Positions 8,880-16,629 of a DNA stretch of 37,818 nucleotides are shown piece by piece (position 1 is the first letter of the stretch; each line of letters begins with the position of its first letter). The notes below the pieces were generated by a model. It did not search any database, had not been told where the DNA came from, and saw nothing but the letters and a program-made list of their open reading frames with translations. The stretch spans positions 1 through 37,818 of the forward strand of contig JAFGHD010000043.1 in assembly GCA_016939365.1 (NCBI GenBank), given 5' to 3'. This stretch comes from Bacteroidales bacterium. Lineage in GTDB: Bacteria; Bacteroidota; Bacteroidia; Bacteroidales; JAFGHD01. The translations under genes were made by a program, and so were the position numbers.

Positions 8880-10124
8880 TCAAAAGGTCGATCTCATCGC
8901 TTCCACAGGATCGAGCTTTGAGGCCTGGAATGCAGGGAAGAAGCCGGAAACCAGACCGATGATGCTGGAAACGGAGATAGCAAGAATGATATTTCCCAGT
9001 GTAAGGATCAGCTCCAGGTCCAGGGCGGCAGAAACCACAAGGGTTCCCAGAAAAATGATCAGCAATCCGGTCAGACCACCGAACAGGGAGAGGAAGATGG
9101 CTTCGAAAAGGAACTGCATCAGAATGAAATACTTTTTGGCGCCCAGTGACATCTGTATGCCGATCTGGCTCGTCCGTTCCTTCACCGAGACGAACATGAT
9201 GTTGGCGATGCCGAATCCTCCTACCAGAAGTGAAAATCCTCCGATGATCCAGCCCACCATCGCAATCACACCAAACAGTTCATTGAAACCCTCGGTGATG
9301 ATGCTGGTCTCGTTGATCGAAAAATTATCTTCCGATCCCGGTTTCATCTTCCTGACGGCACGCATGATTCCCGTGAGCTCATCCCGGAGTTCATCATTGG
9401 GAACTCCCGGCCTGGCTTTCACCGCGATGGTGGCGTCCATGTTCTGCATGTCGATATGGTTCCGGGCGAAATTTACGGGAATGAACACCTGCTTGTCAGA
9501 TGAGTTACCGAACATGTCATCACCCTCCTTTTCCATCACTCCGATGACCTCCAGCTTCACACCGAAGATTTTTATTCTCCTTCCGATGGGATCGGATGCG
9601 CCGAAAAGGGGTGATGAGATGTCATGGCCGAGGATGGCGACATTCCGGCCGTTATTCGACTCCAACGGTGTAAAGTACCTTCCTTTTCCCAGCCTGAAAG
9701 GCATAACATGCTCATAATCATGAGAAATGGCCAGGATGGTGACATCTTCGATGCTGTTGTTCTCATATTGTACCCGCCGGTTCACCCCGATCATCAGCGC
9801 ACTCGCCTCGGCCGCCTGACTTCTCTTCTGGATATCCTGAAGATCCCGGTAAGATATCTCAGGTCTTTGCCAGTATTTCCACCAGGGGTAATCACCTCCC
9901 ATGGCCCAGGGCCATTTCTGGATGTAGAGGACATTATCCCCCAGCGATTCAATGCTGCCACGGATGGCCCTTTCCATCGAATCAAACACGGTAAAGACCG
10001 AGATCACCGAGAAAATGCCAATGGTGATCCCCAGCAGGGATAGGAGGGTGCGGACCTTGTTGACCACTACCGCCTGCAGGGCAAAAAGAAAACTCTCAAT
10101 GATCAGCCTGATGAATATCAGCAT
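8880..10124 (-). CDS. ABC transporter permease, MacB/FtsX type
   Basis: A 414-residue inner-membrane protein. An N-terminal helix (LLSLLGITIGIFSVISV) is followed by a periplasmic MacB_PCD-like domain of about 220 residues. Three C-terminal helices form the FtsX domain, with the typical NIMFVSVKERTSQIGIQMSLG and a C-terminal PAFQASKLDPVEAMR signature. In this family such permeases pair with a MacB/LolD-like ATPase and act in mechanotransmission, lipoprotein release or macrolide and peptide efflux. No ATPase gene is adjacent, so the partner is encoded elsewhere. It diverges from purH across a 193-nt region. Confidence 0.9.
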   Translation of the reverse strand: MLIFIRLIIESFLFALQAVVVNKVRTLLSLLGITIGIFSVISVFTVFDSMERAIRGSIESLGDNVLYIQKWPWAMGGDYPWWKYWQRPEISYRDLQDIQKRSQAAEASALMIGVNRRVQYENNSIEDVTILAISHDYEHVMPFRLGKGRYFTPLESNNGRNVAILGHDISSPLFGASDPIGRRIKIFGVKLEVIGVMEKEGDDMFGNSSDKQVFIPVNFARNHIDMQNMDATIAVKARPGVPNDELRDELTGIMRAVRKMKPGSEDNFSINETSIITEGFNELFGVIAMVGWIIGGFSLLVGGFGIANIMFVSVKERTSQIGIQMSLGAKKYFILMQFLFEAIFLSLFGGLTGLLIIFLGTLVVSAALDLELILTLGNIILAISVSSIIGLVSGFFPAFQASKLDPVEAMRSTF

Positions 10125-10230
10125 GGTTGCAGTTTGGCATTCGGCACGTAAAATTAATCAATGTTAACGACGGTGTGTTTTTTATTCCTGATCGCTGTAA
10201 GTAGCGTATTTATCCATAATGATCATCTGA

Positions 10231-10264
10231 CCCGCCTTCTCCCGGAGAATCGGGATTCGGCGGG
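10231..10264 (+). other. Two-tier hairpin in the purH leader region
   Basis: CCCGCC (10231-10236) pairs with GGCGGG (10259-10264). Inside it TCCCG (10240-10244) pairs with CGGGA (10251-10255), with a 3x3 internal loop and a 6-nt apical loop. It sits 53 nt before purH and is followed 20 nt later by CTTTTTCTT. It could be an attenuator or a leftover of an upstream gene's terminator. No known purine riboswitch consensus was recognised. Confidence 0.35.
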
Positions 10265-10317
10265 CAAACTCCTGACTTCTGACTTTTTCTTATCATTGCA
10301 GATTCAGTTGTCCCGAT

Positions 10318-11832
10318 ATGAAAAGGATACAATCTGCGTTGATCTCAGTCTATCACAAGGATCGCATGGATGAGATCGCACACCTGCTCGACCGTTTAGG
10401 CATCCGGATCTATTCGACGGGGGGGACATGGCGTTTCATCCATGATCTGGGTATCGAGGCCCTACCGGTGGAGAATCTGACCTCCTATCCTTCGATACTG
10501 GGCGGTCGTGTCAAGACGTTGCATCCTCTTGTGTTCGGTGGTATTCTCGGACGAAGGGATCATCCGGACGACCGCAGGGATTTCGGAGACTACAGGATCC
10601 CTGAGCTTGATCTGGTGATAGTGGATCTTTATCCCTTCACGGAAACGGTTTCGGGCGGTTGCACGGAAGATGAGGCCATTGAGAAGATTGATATCGGCGG
10701 TATTTCCCTGATCCGTGCCGCCGCGAAGAATTTCAGGGATGTGCTGGTGGTGCCTTCTTCGGAATGGTATGACGAGTTGATTGATCTGCTCAGGAATAAA
10801 GAGGGATATACCACCCTGGAGGAGCGGAAGAGGTTTGCGGTCCGCGCTTTTGATATCTCGTCCGGTTACGACACGTCCATTTACGGGTATTTCAGCGACG
10901 GCATGGAAGGCAGTTTCAAATACAGCGGCGGCCCCTCCCGCATACTCCGGTATGGTGAGAATCCCCATCAGAAGGGTGTTTTTTACGGCGATCTGGATCA
11001 GGTATTCATGCAGCTTCATGGAAAGGAGATATCCTATAACAACCTGGGTGACCTGGATGCAGGTATCCAACTGGCCGGCGAGTTCGACGAGCCCACGGTA
11101 GCCATCCTGAAGCATCAGAATGCCTGCGGTGTGGCATGCAGGGAGCGGCTGACGGACGCATGGAAGGATGCCCTGGCCGGTGATCCGGTCTCGGCTTTCG
11201 GGGGTGTGATCATCACCAACAGGCCTGTCGATGAAGAGACGGCTGAACTTATCAACCTGCTTTTTTTTGAGGTGATTCTGGCTCCGGGTTATGAAAATAA
11301 AGCACTGGAACTGCTTCAGTCACGGAAAAATAGAATAATTTTGCAGGCGGAAATTGTGCCGTTTACGGGAAAACAGTTCAGATCGCTCCTGAATGGTGTG
11401 CTCGGGCAGGAGCGCGATATGAAGAATGAGACGGAAGGTGATCTCCGCGTGGTCACGCGGTTGTCACCCACTCCCGGAGAAGTACAGGACCTGTTGTTTG
11501 CCAACAGGATCGTGAAACACACCAAGTCGAATGCGATCGTGCTGGCGGCAGGAAAGCGGTTGCTGGGGAGTGGCACCGGTCAGACATCACGTGTGGATGC
11601 ACTCAGGCAGGCCATTCAAAAAGCCGCTGATTTCGGCCTGGACCTGAAAGGCGGGGTGATGGCATCTGATGCATTCTTCCCGTTTGCAGACTCGGTGGAG
11701 ATCGCCTGGAGGGCGGGCATCAAATCCGTGATCCAGCCGGGCGGCTCCGTGAGGGACCAGGATTCCATCGACTTCTGCAATGAACATGGAATGAGCATGG
11801 TATTTACCGGTATAAGGCATTTCAAACATTAA
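10318..11832 (+). CDS. purH: Bifunctional AICAR formyltransferase / IMP cyclohydrolase
   Basis: A 504-residue cytoplasmic enzyme for the last two steps of purine synthesis: AICAR to FAICAR using 10-formyl-THF, then ring closure to IMP. The N-terminal MGS-like cyclohydrolase domain shows STGGTWRF, GGRVKTLHP and GGILGRR. The AICAR transformylase domain has the catalytic KHQNACGVA (Lys265-His266), DPVSAFGGVI, AVKYTKSNAI-like RIVKHTKSNAIV, and ASDAFFPFADSVE near the C-terminus. Length matches the family. It is 17 nt upstream of mreB, a linkage common in Bacteroidota. Upstream, TATCATTG (10291-10298) is a one-mismatch -7 box. Confidence 0.96.
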   Translation: MKRIQSALISVYHKDRMDEIAHLLDRLGIRIYSTGGTWRFIHDLGIEALPVENLTSYPSILGGRVKTLHPLVFGGILGRRDHPDDRRDFGDYRIPELDLVIVDLYPFTETVSGGCTEDEAIEKIDIGGISLIRAAAKNFRDVLVVPSSEWYDELIDLLRNKEGYTTLEERKRFAVRAFDISSGYDTSIYGYFSDGMEGSFKYSGGPSRILRYGENPHQKGVFYGDLDQVFMQLHGKEISYNNLGDLDAGIQLAGEFDEPTVAILKHQNACGVACRERLTDAWKDALAGDPVSAFGGVIITNRPVDEETAELINLLFFEVILAPGYENKALELLQSRKNRIILQAEIVPFTGKQFRSLLNGVLGQERDMKNETEGDLRVVTRLSPTPGEVQDLLFANRIVKHTKSNAIVLAAGKRLLGSGTGQTSRVDALRQAIQKAADFGLDLKGGVMASDAFFPFADSVEIAWRAGIKSVIQPGGSVRDQDSIDFCNEHGMSMVFTGIRHFKH

Positions 11833-11849
11833 CATCACCTTACAGCGCT

Positions 11850-12872
11850 ATGGGGCTGTTTTCCTTTTTTACCAAAGAGATCGCCATCGATCTGGGCACT
11901 GCCAACACCATCATCATCTACAATGACAAGATCGTGGTGGATGAGCCTTCGATAGTGGCCATTGAACGCAATACCGGAAAGATCATTGCCGTGGGGAAAC
12001 GGGCCATGATGATGCACGGCAAAACCCACGAAAACATCAAGACCATCCGACCACTCAGGGACGGTGTAATCGCCGACTTCCAGTCAGCGGAGTTTATGAT
12101 CCGGGAGATGATCAAGATGATCTGGCCGAAAAAGCCGCTCTTTCCCCCGGCACTCAAGATGGTGATCTGTATTCCCTCCGGAATCACCGAGGTGGAGGAA
12201 CGGGCAGTCAAGGATTCTGCCGAACAGGCCGGCGCCAAGGAGGTCAAGCTGATCCATGAACCCATGGCGGCAGCCATCGGCATCGGGATCGATGTGATGG
12301 AGCCTTCGGGAAACATGGTCATCGATGTGGGCGGGGGAACCAGTGAGATAGCGGTCATTGCCCTGGGAGGGATCGTCAACAACAAATCGATCCGTATTGC
12401 AGGTGATGATTTCAATTACGACATCGAGGAGTACATGCGGAAACAGCATAACATCAATATCGGTGAACGGACTGCGGAACGGATCAAGATCGAGGTGGGA
12501 GCAGCCATGACGGATATTGAAAATCCGCCGGAAGAGCTACCTGTTCATGGCAGGGACATGCTGACGGGCATTCCCAAGGAGATCAAGGTCAACTATGCCG
12601 AGATCGCGCATTGTCTGGACAAATCCATCTCCAAGATTGAAGCTGCTGTCCTGAATGCCCTGGAGATGACCCCTCCCGAACTGGCTGCCGATATCTTCAA
12701 GACAGGGATATATCTGGCCGGTGGGGGGTCCCTCCTGCGTGGACTCGACAAAAGGATCCACCTGAAAACCAAACTCCCCGTCCATGTTGCGGAAGATCCC
12801 CTTCATGCCGTGGCACGCGGTACGGGAATCGCTCTTAAGAATTTTGACAAATTCACCTTCCTGATCAAATAG
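11850..12872 (+). CDS. mreB: Rod shape-determining protein MreB
   Basis: A 340-residue bacterial actin that polymerises under the inner membrane and organises the elongation (Rod) complex. Actin-family phosphate loops are seen: DLGTANTIIIY at residue ~13, DVGGGTSEIAVI at ~160 and the adenosine motif GIYLAGGGSLLRGLDKRI near 290. An N-terminal MGLFSFF amphipathic stretch fits membrane attachment. Length is typical (~340-347). It stands between purH and mreC in one apparent operon. Confidence 0.96.
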   Translation: MGLFSFFTKEIAIDLGTANTIIIYNDKIVVDEPSIVAIERNTGKIIAVGKRAMMMHGKTHENIKTIRPLRDGVIADFQSAEFMIREMIKMIWPKKPLFPPALKMVICIPSGITEVEERAVKDSAEQAGAKEVKLIHEPMAAAIGIGIDVMEPSGNMVIDVGGGTSEIAVIALGGIVNNKSIRIAGDDFNYDIEEYMRKQHNINIGERTAERIKIEVGAAMTDIENPPEELPVHGRDMLTGIPKEIKVNYAEIAHCLDKSISKIEAAVLNALEMTPPELAADIFKTGIYLAGGGSLLRGLDKRIHLKTKLPVHVAEDPLHAVARGTGIALKNFDKFTFLIK

Positions 12873-12910
12873 CCATTCCGGGAACCGCGAAACGTGCCTG
12901 AAACTGAATC

Positions 12911-13729
12911 ATGCGACAGCTTTTTGCATTTATCCTGAGGCATCATTTCATCTTCCTGTTCCTTTTCCTGGAACTGCTGAGTTTCGGCATGCTCCTGAAC
13001 AACCGTTATCAGGGGGCCGCTGTGATGAATGCCACTGAGAATATCGCCTCCGTGATCCGTCAGGGTACCTTTGGTATCAGAAAATATTTCTCCCTCAGAA
13101 GGATCAATGAACAGCTGGTCCGGGAGAACGCCGAACTCAGGAAGAGGCTGGTGGGGCCATTGGACAGGAGTCAAGAACCGGTAGCAACGGCCAACGATAC
13201 CCTGTTCCGTTACTTACCCGCACGGGTGATCTCAGCCACGGTAGGCAAAAGGAAGAACTACCTTTTACTGGACCGTGGAAGGCGTGACGGTGTGAAGGCA
13301 GATATGGGGGTCATATCACCCGATGGTGTGGTCGGAACGGTGATCAGGGTCTCCGAGCGCTTCTCCCTGGTCATGCCCCTGCTGCATGTGGATAACCGTA
13401 CCAATGCCAGGATCCTCAGGAATGACCATCTCGGGAATGTGGAGTGGAAAGGAGGAGATTACCGGAAGGGCCGGCTGAAGAATATACCGGTTCATGTGAT
13501 GCTTGAAAACGGGGATACCGTGGTGACCAGCGGCCATTCACTGATCTTTCCCCCCGGTATACCCATCGGCATGGTAGAGGAATATCATACCGGTTCGGGC
13601 CGCCCTTTCAACGAGGCTACCCTCATCTTTTCCGTCGATTTCAACAGCCTTCATTATGTCTATGTGATTACCAGCCCGGTCAGGAATGAGTTCCGGGCGC
13701 TCGAAGCCTTGCAGAAGAACGATGAGTAG
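12911..13729 (+). CDS. mreC: Rod shape-determining protein MreC
   Basis: A 272-residue protein with one N-terminal TM helix (about residues 10-28), a heptad-like coiled-coil region containing RRINEQLVRENAELRKRL, and a beta-rich periplasmic domain (GVISPDGVVGTVIRVSERF, GDTVVTSGHSLIFPPGIPIG) diagnostic for MreC. In the Rod complex it activates PBP2/RodA from the periplasmic side. Its stop codon overlaps the mreD start by 8 nt, which suggests translational coupling. Confidence 0.93.
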   Translation: MRQLFAFILRHHFIFLFLFLELLSFGMLLNNRYQGAAVMNATENIASVIRQGTFGIRKYFSLRRINEQLVRENAELRKRLVGPLDRSQEPVATANDTLFRYLPARVISATVGKRKNYLLLDRGRRDGVKADMGVISPDGVVGTVIRVSERFSLVMPLLHVDNRTNARILRNDHLGNVEWKGGDYRKGRLKNIPVHVMLENGDTVVTSGHSLIFPPGIPIGMVEEYHTGSGRPFNEATLIFSVDFNSLHYVYVITSPVRNEFRALEALQKNDE

Positions 13730-14234
13730 CATTATTCTCAGAAATACGCTCCGGTTTGTCATCCTGGTACTTCTCCAGGTGTTGATCCTTGACCATGTTC
13801 ATCTCGGGGGTTACGTCAATCCTTACCTTTATGTCTATTTCATCCTGCTGCTTCCGCTGGAAATCCCCGGGTGGCTGCTGCTGGCCGTTTCGTTTCTGGC
13901 GGGATGGATGATCGACCTCTTTTCTCACACACCGGGAATGCATGCGGCGGCTTCTGTCTTCATGGCATTTTGCAGACCCCTGGTGCTTCGCAGCATCTCC
14001 TCGAGAACCGAATATGAACCCGGCATCCGCCCCACCATTCACGATCTGGGATTCCGGTGGTTCTTCTCCTACAGCCTCATCCTGATATTTGCACACCACC
14101 TGGTACTGTTCTATCTCGAAGTGTTCCGGTTCTCCGGATTCTTCCTGACCCTGCAACGGACACTCCTTTCGGTCCTGCTCACCCTTATACTTGTCATTCT
14201 GGCTCAATACCTGTTCAGCAAACCTTCCCGATGA
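13722..14234 (+). CDS. mreD: Rod shape-determining protein MreD
   Basis: A 170-residue protein with about five hydrophobic helices, in the size and topology of MreD. Visible segments include NPYLYVYFILLLPLEIPGW and a membrane-embedded GWMIDLFSHTPGMHAAASV motif, which is the conserved MreD region with the Asp. The start chosen is the ATG at 13722, overlapping the end of mreC; a further upstream in-frame start lies inside mreC. Many Bacteroidota continue with mrdA (PBP2) and rodA; here a secreted propeller protein follows instead. Confidence 0.87.
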   Translation: MSSIILRNTLRFVILVLLQVLILDHVHLGGYVNPYLYVYFILLLPLEIPGWLLLAVSFLAGWMIDLFSHTPGMHAAASVFMAFCRPLVLRSISSRTEYEPGIRPTIHDLGFRWFFSYSLILIFAHHLVLFYLEVFRFSGFFLTLQRTLLSVLLTLILVILAQYLFSKPSR

Positions 14235-14320
14235 ATATACTCGGACGAGATGAACCGGCTGCAAACATCAGGCTCCTGAAGTTTTTACTATTTTTAACAC
14301 GGTTTATTAATAATACGCCC

Positions 14321-16345
14321 ATGTCAGACCTTATGACTTGCAACACTGTTTTACGACACCTGGTATTGTTTCCATGCATGCTGTTCCTTCTTTGGATAAT
14401 ACCCCCGGTTTCCCGGGCGGATAACTGGCAGGTGGGGCCCGGTGGCAAGCCTTCCCGGCACAGCCTCTCCTCCGAACATGGTCCTTCCTTACCTCAGCTT
14501 TTATGGCAGGGAAGCCTGAATGCCGTGGTATCCCAGCAGGCGGTGATCGACGGGAACATCGTCGCATTGCCCAGGATGTTCAATATCAATGACGTTCTGC
14601 ACGGGACCCTGATCGTCACGCATGACCTGCAAACCGGCGACACCCTCTGGACAGCGGACCTGCCGGTCGATTTCCCCTCCACCGACTGGAGGAACAGGGT
14701 GTCCGCCTTCCGGGACGGTGTCGTTTACGCCACCCGTTCGGGCAATACCAACTACTCGTACATGTACGCGTTGTCGGCCGCTGACGGATCGATCATATGG
14801 AAATCACAGGGCCTGGTGAATGAAAGCAGTACGGAAGGGGTCTCTTTCACTTCGGAAGGCGATCTGGTTGTCGGAAACTTTTCCAGTGTGATGCGGATCA
14901 GTGCCCCGGACGGATCGACCGTTTGGGAAACCAACCGGAGCTGTCCGACCAGCAACGGCCAGGAGGTGGCGGTCTTCGCGGGCAAGGGATACTACTGGGA
15001 GGCCAGCCCCTATGGCCCGAAAGTCAGTGTCATCGACCTGGAAACCGGGGATGGCCTCTATTCCAGCGCCGCTTTGAGCCCGGGCTTCATCCAGCAACTG
15101 GGTCTTTTCATAGGCCCCGATGGCACGGTATATGCACCGCGGACCATGAACAATCCCACGACCGACTTCCTTTTTGCCCTTGAGGACAATGGATCCGAGC
15201 TGGTCATCAAATGGAGTGTGCCGCTCGGATATGTACCGTTCTCAACCTTCGGCACAGGCCCTGATGGATCGGTATACAGCTACTCCGTCAATGGCGAGGT
15301 GATCCGGCTCGATCCCACTACAGGCAGCATCCTGAACACCTCCATGGCGATCCTTTCGGGTACCTCACCCTCACCGAGGATGGCCGTCGATGCACAGGGA
15401 TATCTTTACATAACCAACGGTGGATTTGCCACCGGTGCCTTCCATTCGTTCAACCCGGATCTCTCCCTCAGGTGGACCGAACCGCTGCTGAACGTCAACG
15501 TGGGTGGCCCGGCCATCGGGAACGGGGGAACGCTGATCGTATGCGGGACAGGGAATGATGTGCGGGCATATAAGGGAACCTACGTGTTACAGGCCCTGTT
15601 CAGTGCAGATGACACCGATCCCTGTGCCGGAGATGTGGTAAACTTCACCGACCAGTCACTTGGCTCCGTGGTATCCTGGAGCTGGCATTTTCCGGGGGGA
15701 ACACCCGATTATTCCACGGCTCAGCACCCCGAAGTGGCATACCTCTCGACCGGAACCTATGATGTGACATTGGTGGTCTCTGACGGATCACTGACTGATA
15801 CACTGATCCGGCCAGGCTATATCGAAGTGCTTCCGCTGCCTGCCGCCACATTCGCCGGATTGCCTCTCTTTCACCTGGGTGATCCTCCATATCTCCTGAC
15901 GGAAGGATCGCCGGTGGGAGGAACATATTCCGGCCCAGGTGTAACGGAAGGTTATTTTTACCCCGACTCGGCCGGTCAGGGAACACATGAAATCAAATAT
16001 ACCTTCACGGATCCCAACGGATGCAGCAATTTTGCGGTTCAGACCGCGACAGTGCTGCCGGCCACATACCTCAACGAAATCCGGACAGACAGATTCATAC
16101 TGCTGCCCAATCCAGCCAGTCAGAACACTTTCCTGATTTCGGACATAAGCTTTCCGTGTACCATTTCTTTTCGGATCACGGACCTCAATGGCAATACGGT
16201 CAGGGAATTGAGTAATATGGGCGTGCCTGCCGGTGAAAGCAGGATGTCAATAGACACTGAAAGCCTCCTGCCGGGGATATATTTCTGGCACCTGGTATCG
16301 GATCTTCATACAGCAGTTTCAGGGAAGATATTACTGATCAGGTGA
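14321..16345 (+). CDS. Secreted PQQ-like beta-propeller protein with PKD and T9SS sorting domains
   Basis: About 674 residues (ATG 14321; an ATG at 14333 is equally possible). A signal peptide is followed by about 400 residues of PQQ/quinoprotein-like repeats (WTADLPVDFPSTDW, YMYALSAADGSIIWKS, SVIDLETGDGLY, FGTGPDGSVYSYS), the pattern of a BamB-like WD40-type propeller. A PKD domain (about 429-495) contains NFTDQSLGSVVSWSW and GTYDVTLVVSDG. An Ig-like domain with YTFTDPNGC comes next, then a C-terminal T9SS domain with LLPNPAS and LLPGIYFWHL. It probably acts as a surface or released scaffold, and no catalytic site was recognised. The frame is open upstream into mreD, but those codons overlap mreD. 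TATTTTTA just upstream is a weak -7 candidate. Confidence 0.82.
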   Translation: MSDLMTCNTVLRHLVLFPCMLFLLWIIPPVSRADNWQVGPGGKPSRHSLSSEHGPSLPQLLWQGSLNAVVSQQAVIDGNIVALPRMFNINDVLHGTLIVTHDLQTGDTLWTADLPVDFPSTDWRNRVSAFRDGVVYATRSGNTNYSYMYALSAADGSIIWKSQGLVNESSTEGVSFTSEGDLVVGNFSSVMRISAPDGSTVWETNRSCPTSNGQEVAVFAGKGYYWEASPYGPKVSVIDLETGDGLYSSAALSPGFIQQLGLFIGPDGTVYAPRTMNNPTTDFLFALEDNGSELVIKWSVPLGYVPFSTFGTGPDGSVYSYSVNGEVIRLDPTTGSILNTSMAILSGTSPSPRMAVDAQGYLYITNGGFATGAFHSFNPDLSLRWTEPLLNVNVGGPAIGNGGTLIVCGTGNDVRAYKGTYVLQALFSADDTDPCAGDVVNFTDQSLGSVVSWSWHFPGGTPDYSTAQHPEVAYLSTGTYDVTLVVSDGSLTDTLIRPGYIEVLPLPAATFAGLPLFHLGDPPYLLTEGSPVGGTYSGPGVTEGYFYPDSAGQGTHEIKYTFTDPNGCSNFAVQTATVLPATYLNEIRTDRFILLPNPASQNTFLISDISFPCTISFRITDLNGNTVRELSNMGVPAGESRMSIDTESLLPGIYFWHLVSDLHTAVSGKILLIR

Positions 16346-16629
16346 ACCGGAATTGATTTCAATACTTGTCCCACACGGATGCATTCCTGTCGTATGATGC
16401 AGCCTGTTTCGGATGCAACCTTTCATAAATAGGGTATGTCTTGCCAGTAATCAGAAAGATGAATACGGAATCAAAGGTTTGGTCCTGGTAATCCTCGTGG
16501 AATTGAACTTCAGAGGTGATTTCAGGAGTTTAACACATTATTAACAAAATGGAACATGCAGGCATTCAGGTGCTTTGATTATTTTAGGCCCCTGATACCG
16601 GCACAAGTCAACAAGGAGGAGTAACATAC
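16346..16629. other. 284-nt intergenic region before the M14 peptidase
   Basis: No ORF with coding character, tRNA or exact TAnnTTTG was found on the plus strand. It ends in AAGGAGGA (16613-16620), 9 nt before the ATG, a strong Shine-Dalgarno match that is unusual in this phylum. The region is AT-richer near TTAACACATTATTAACAAAATG (about 16530-16550), which may carry the promoter. Confidence 0.4.
16613..16620 (+). promoter_or_regulatory. Strong Shine-Dalgarno AAGGAGGA of the M14 peptidase gene
   Basis: AAGGAGGA is spaced 9 nt from the ATG at 16630. Most starts in this window lack such a site; the phylum normally relies on A-rich leaders and ribosomes that sequester the anti-SD. It supports this start codon. 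Confidence 0.6.

Noticed and set aside
10161-10373. 70-codon plus-strand frame before purH with a hydrophobic N-terminus
   Set aside because: It overlaps the purH start, continues out of frame into purH, and its tail shows no coding features.
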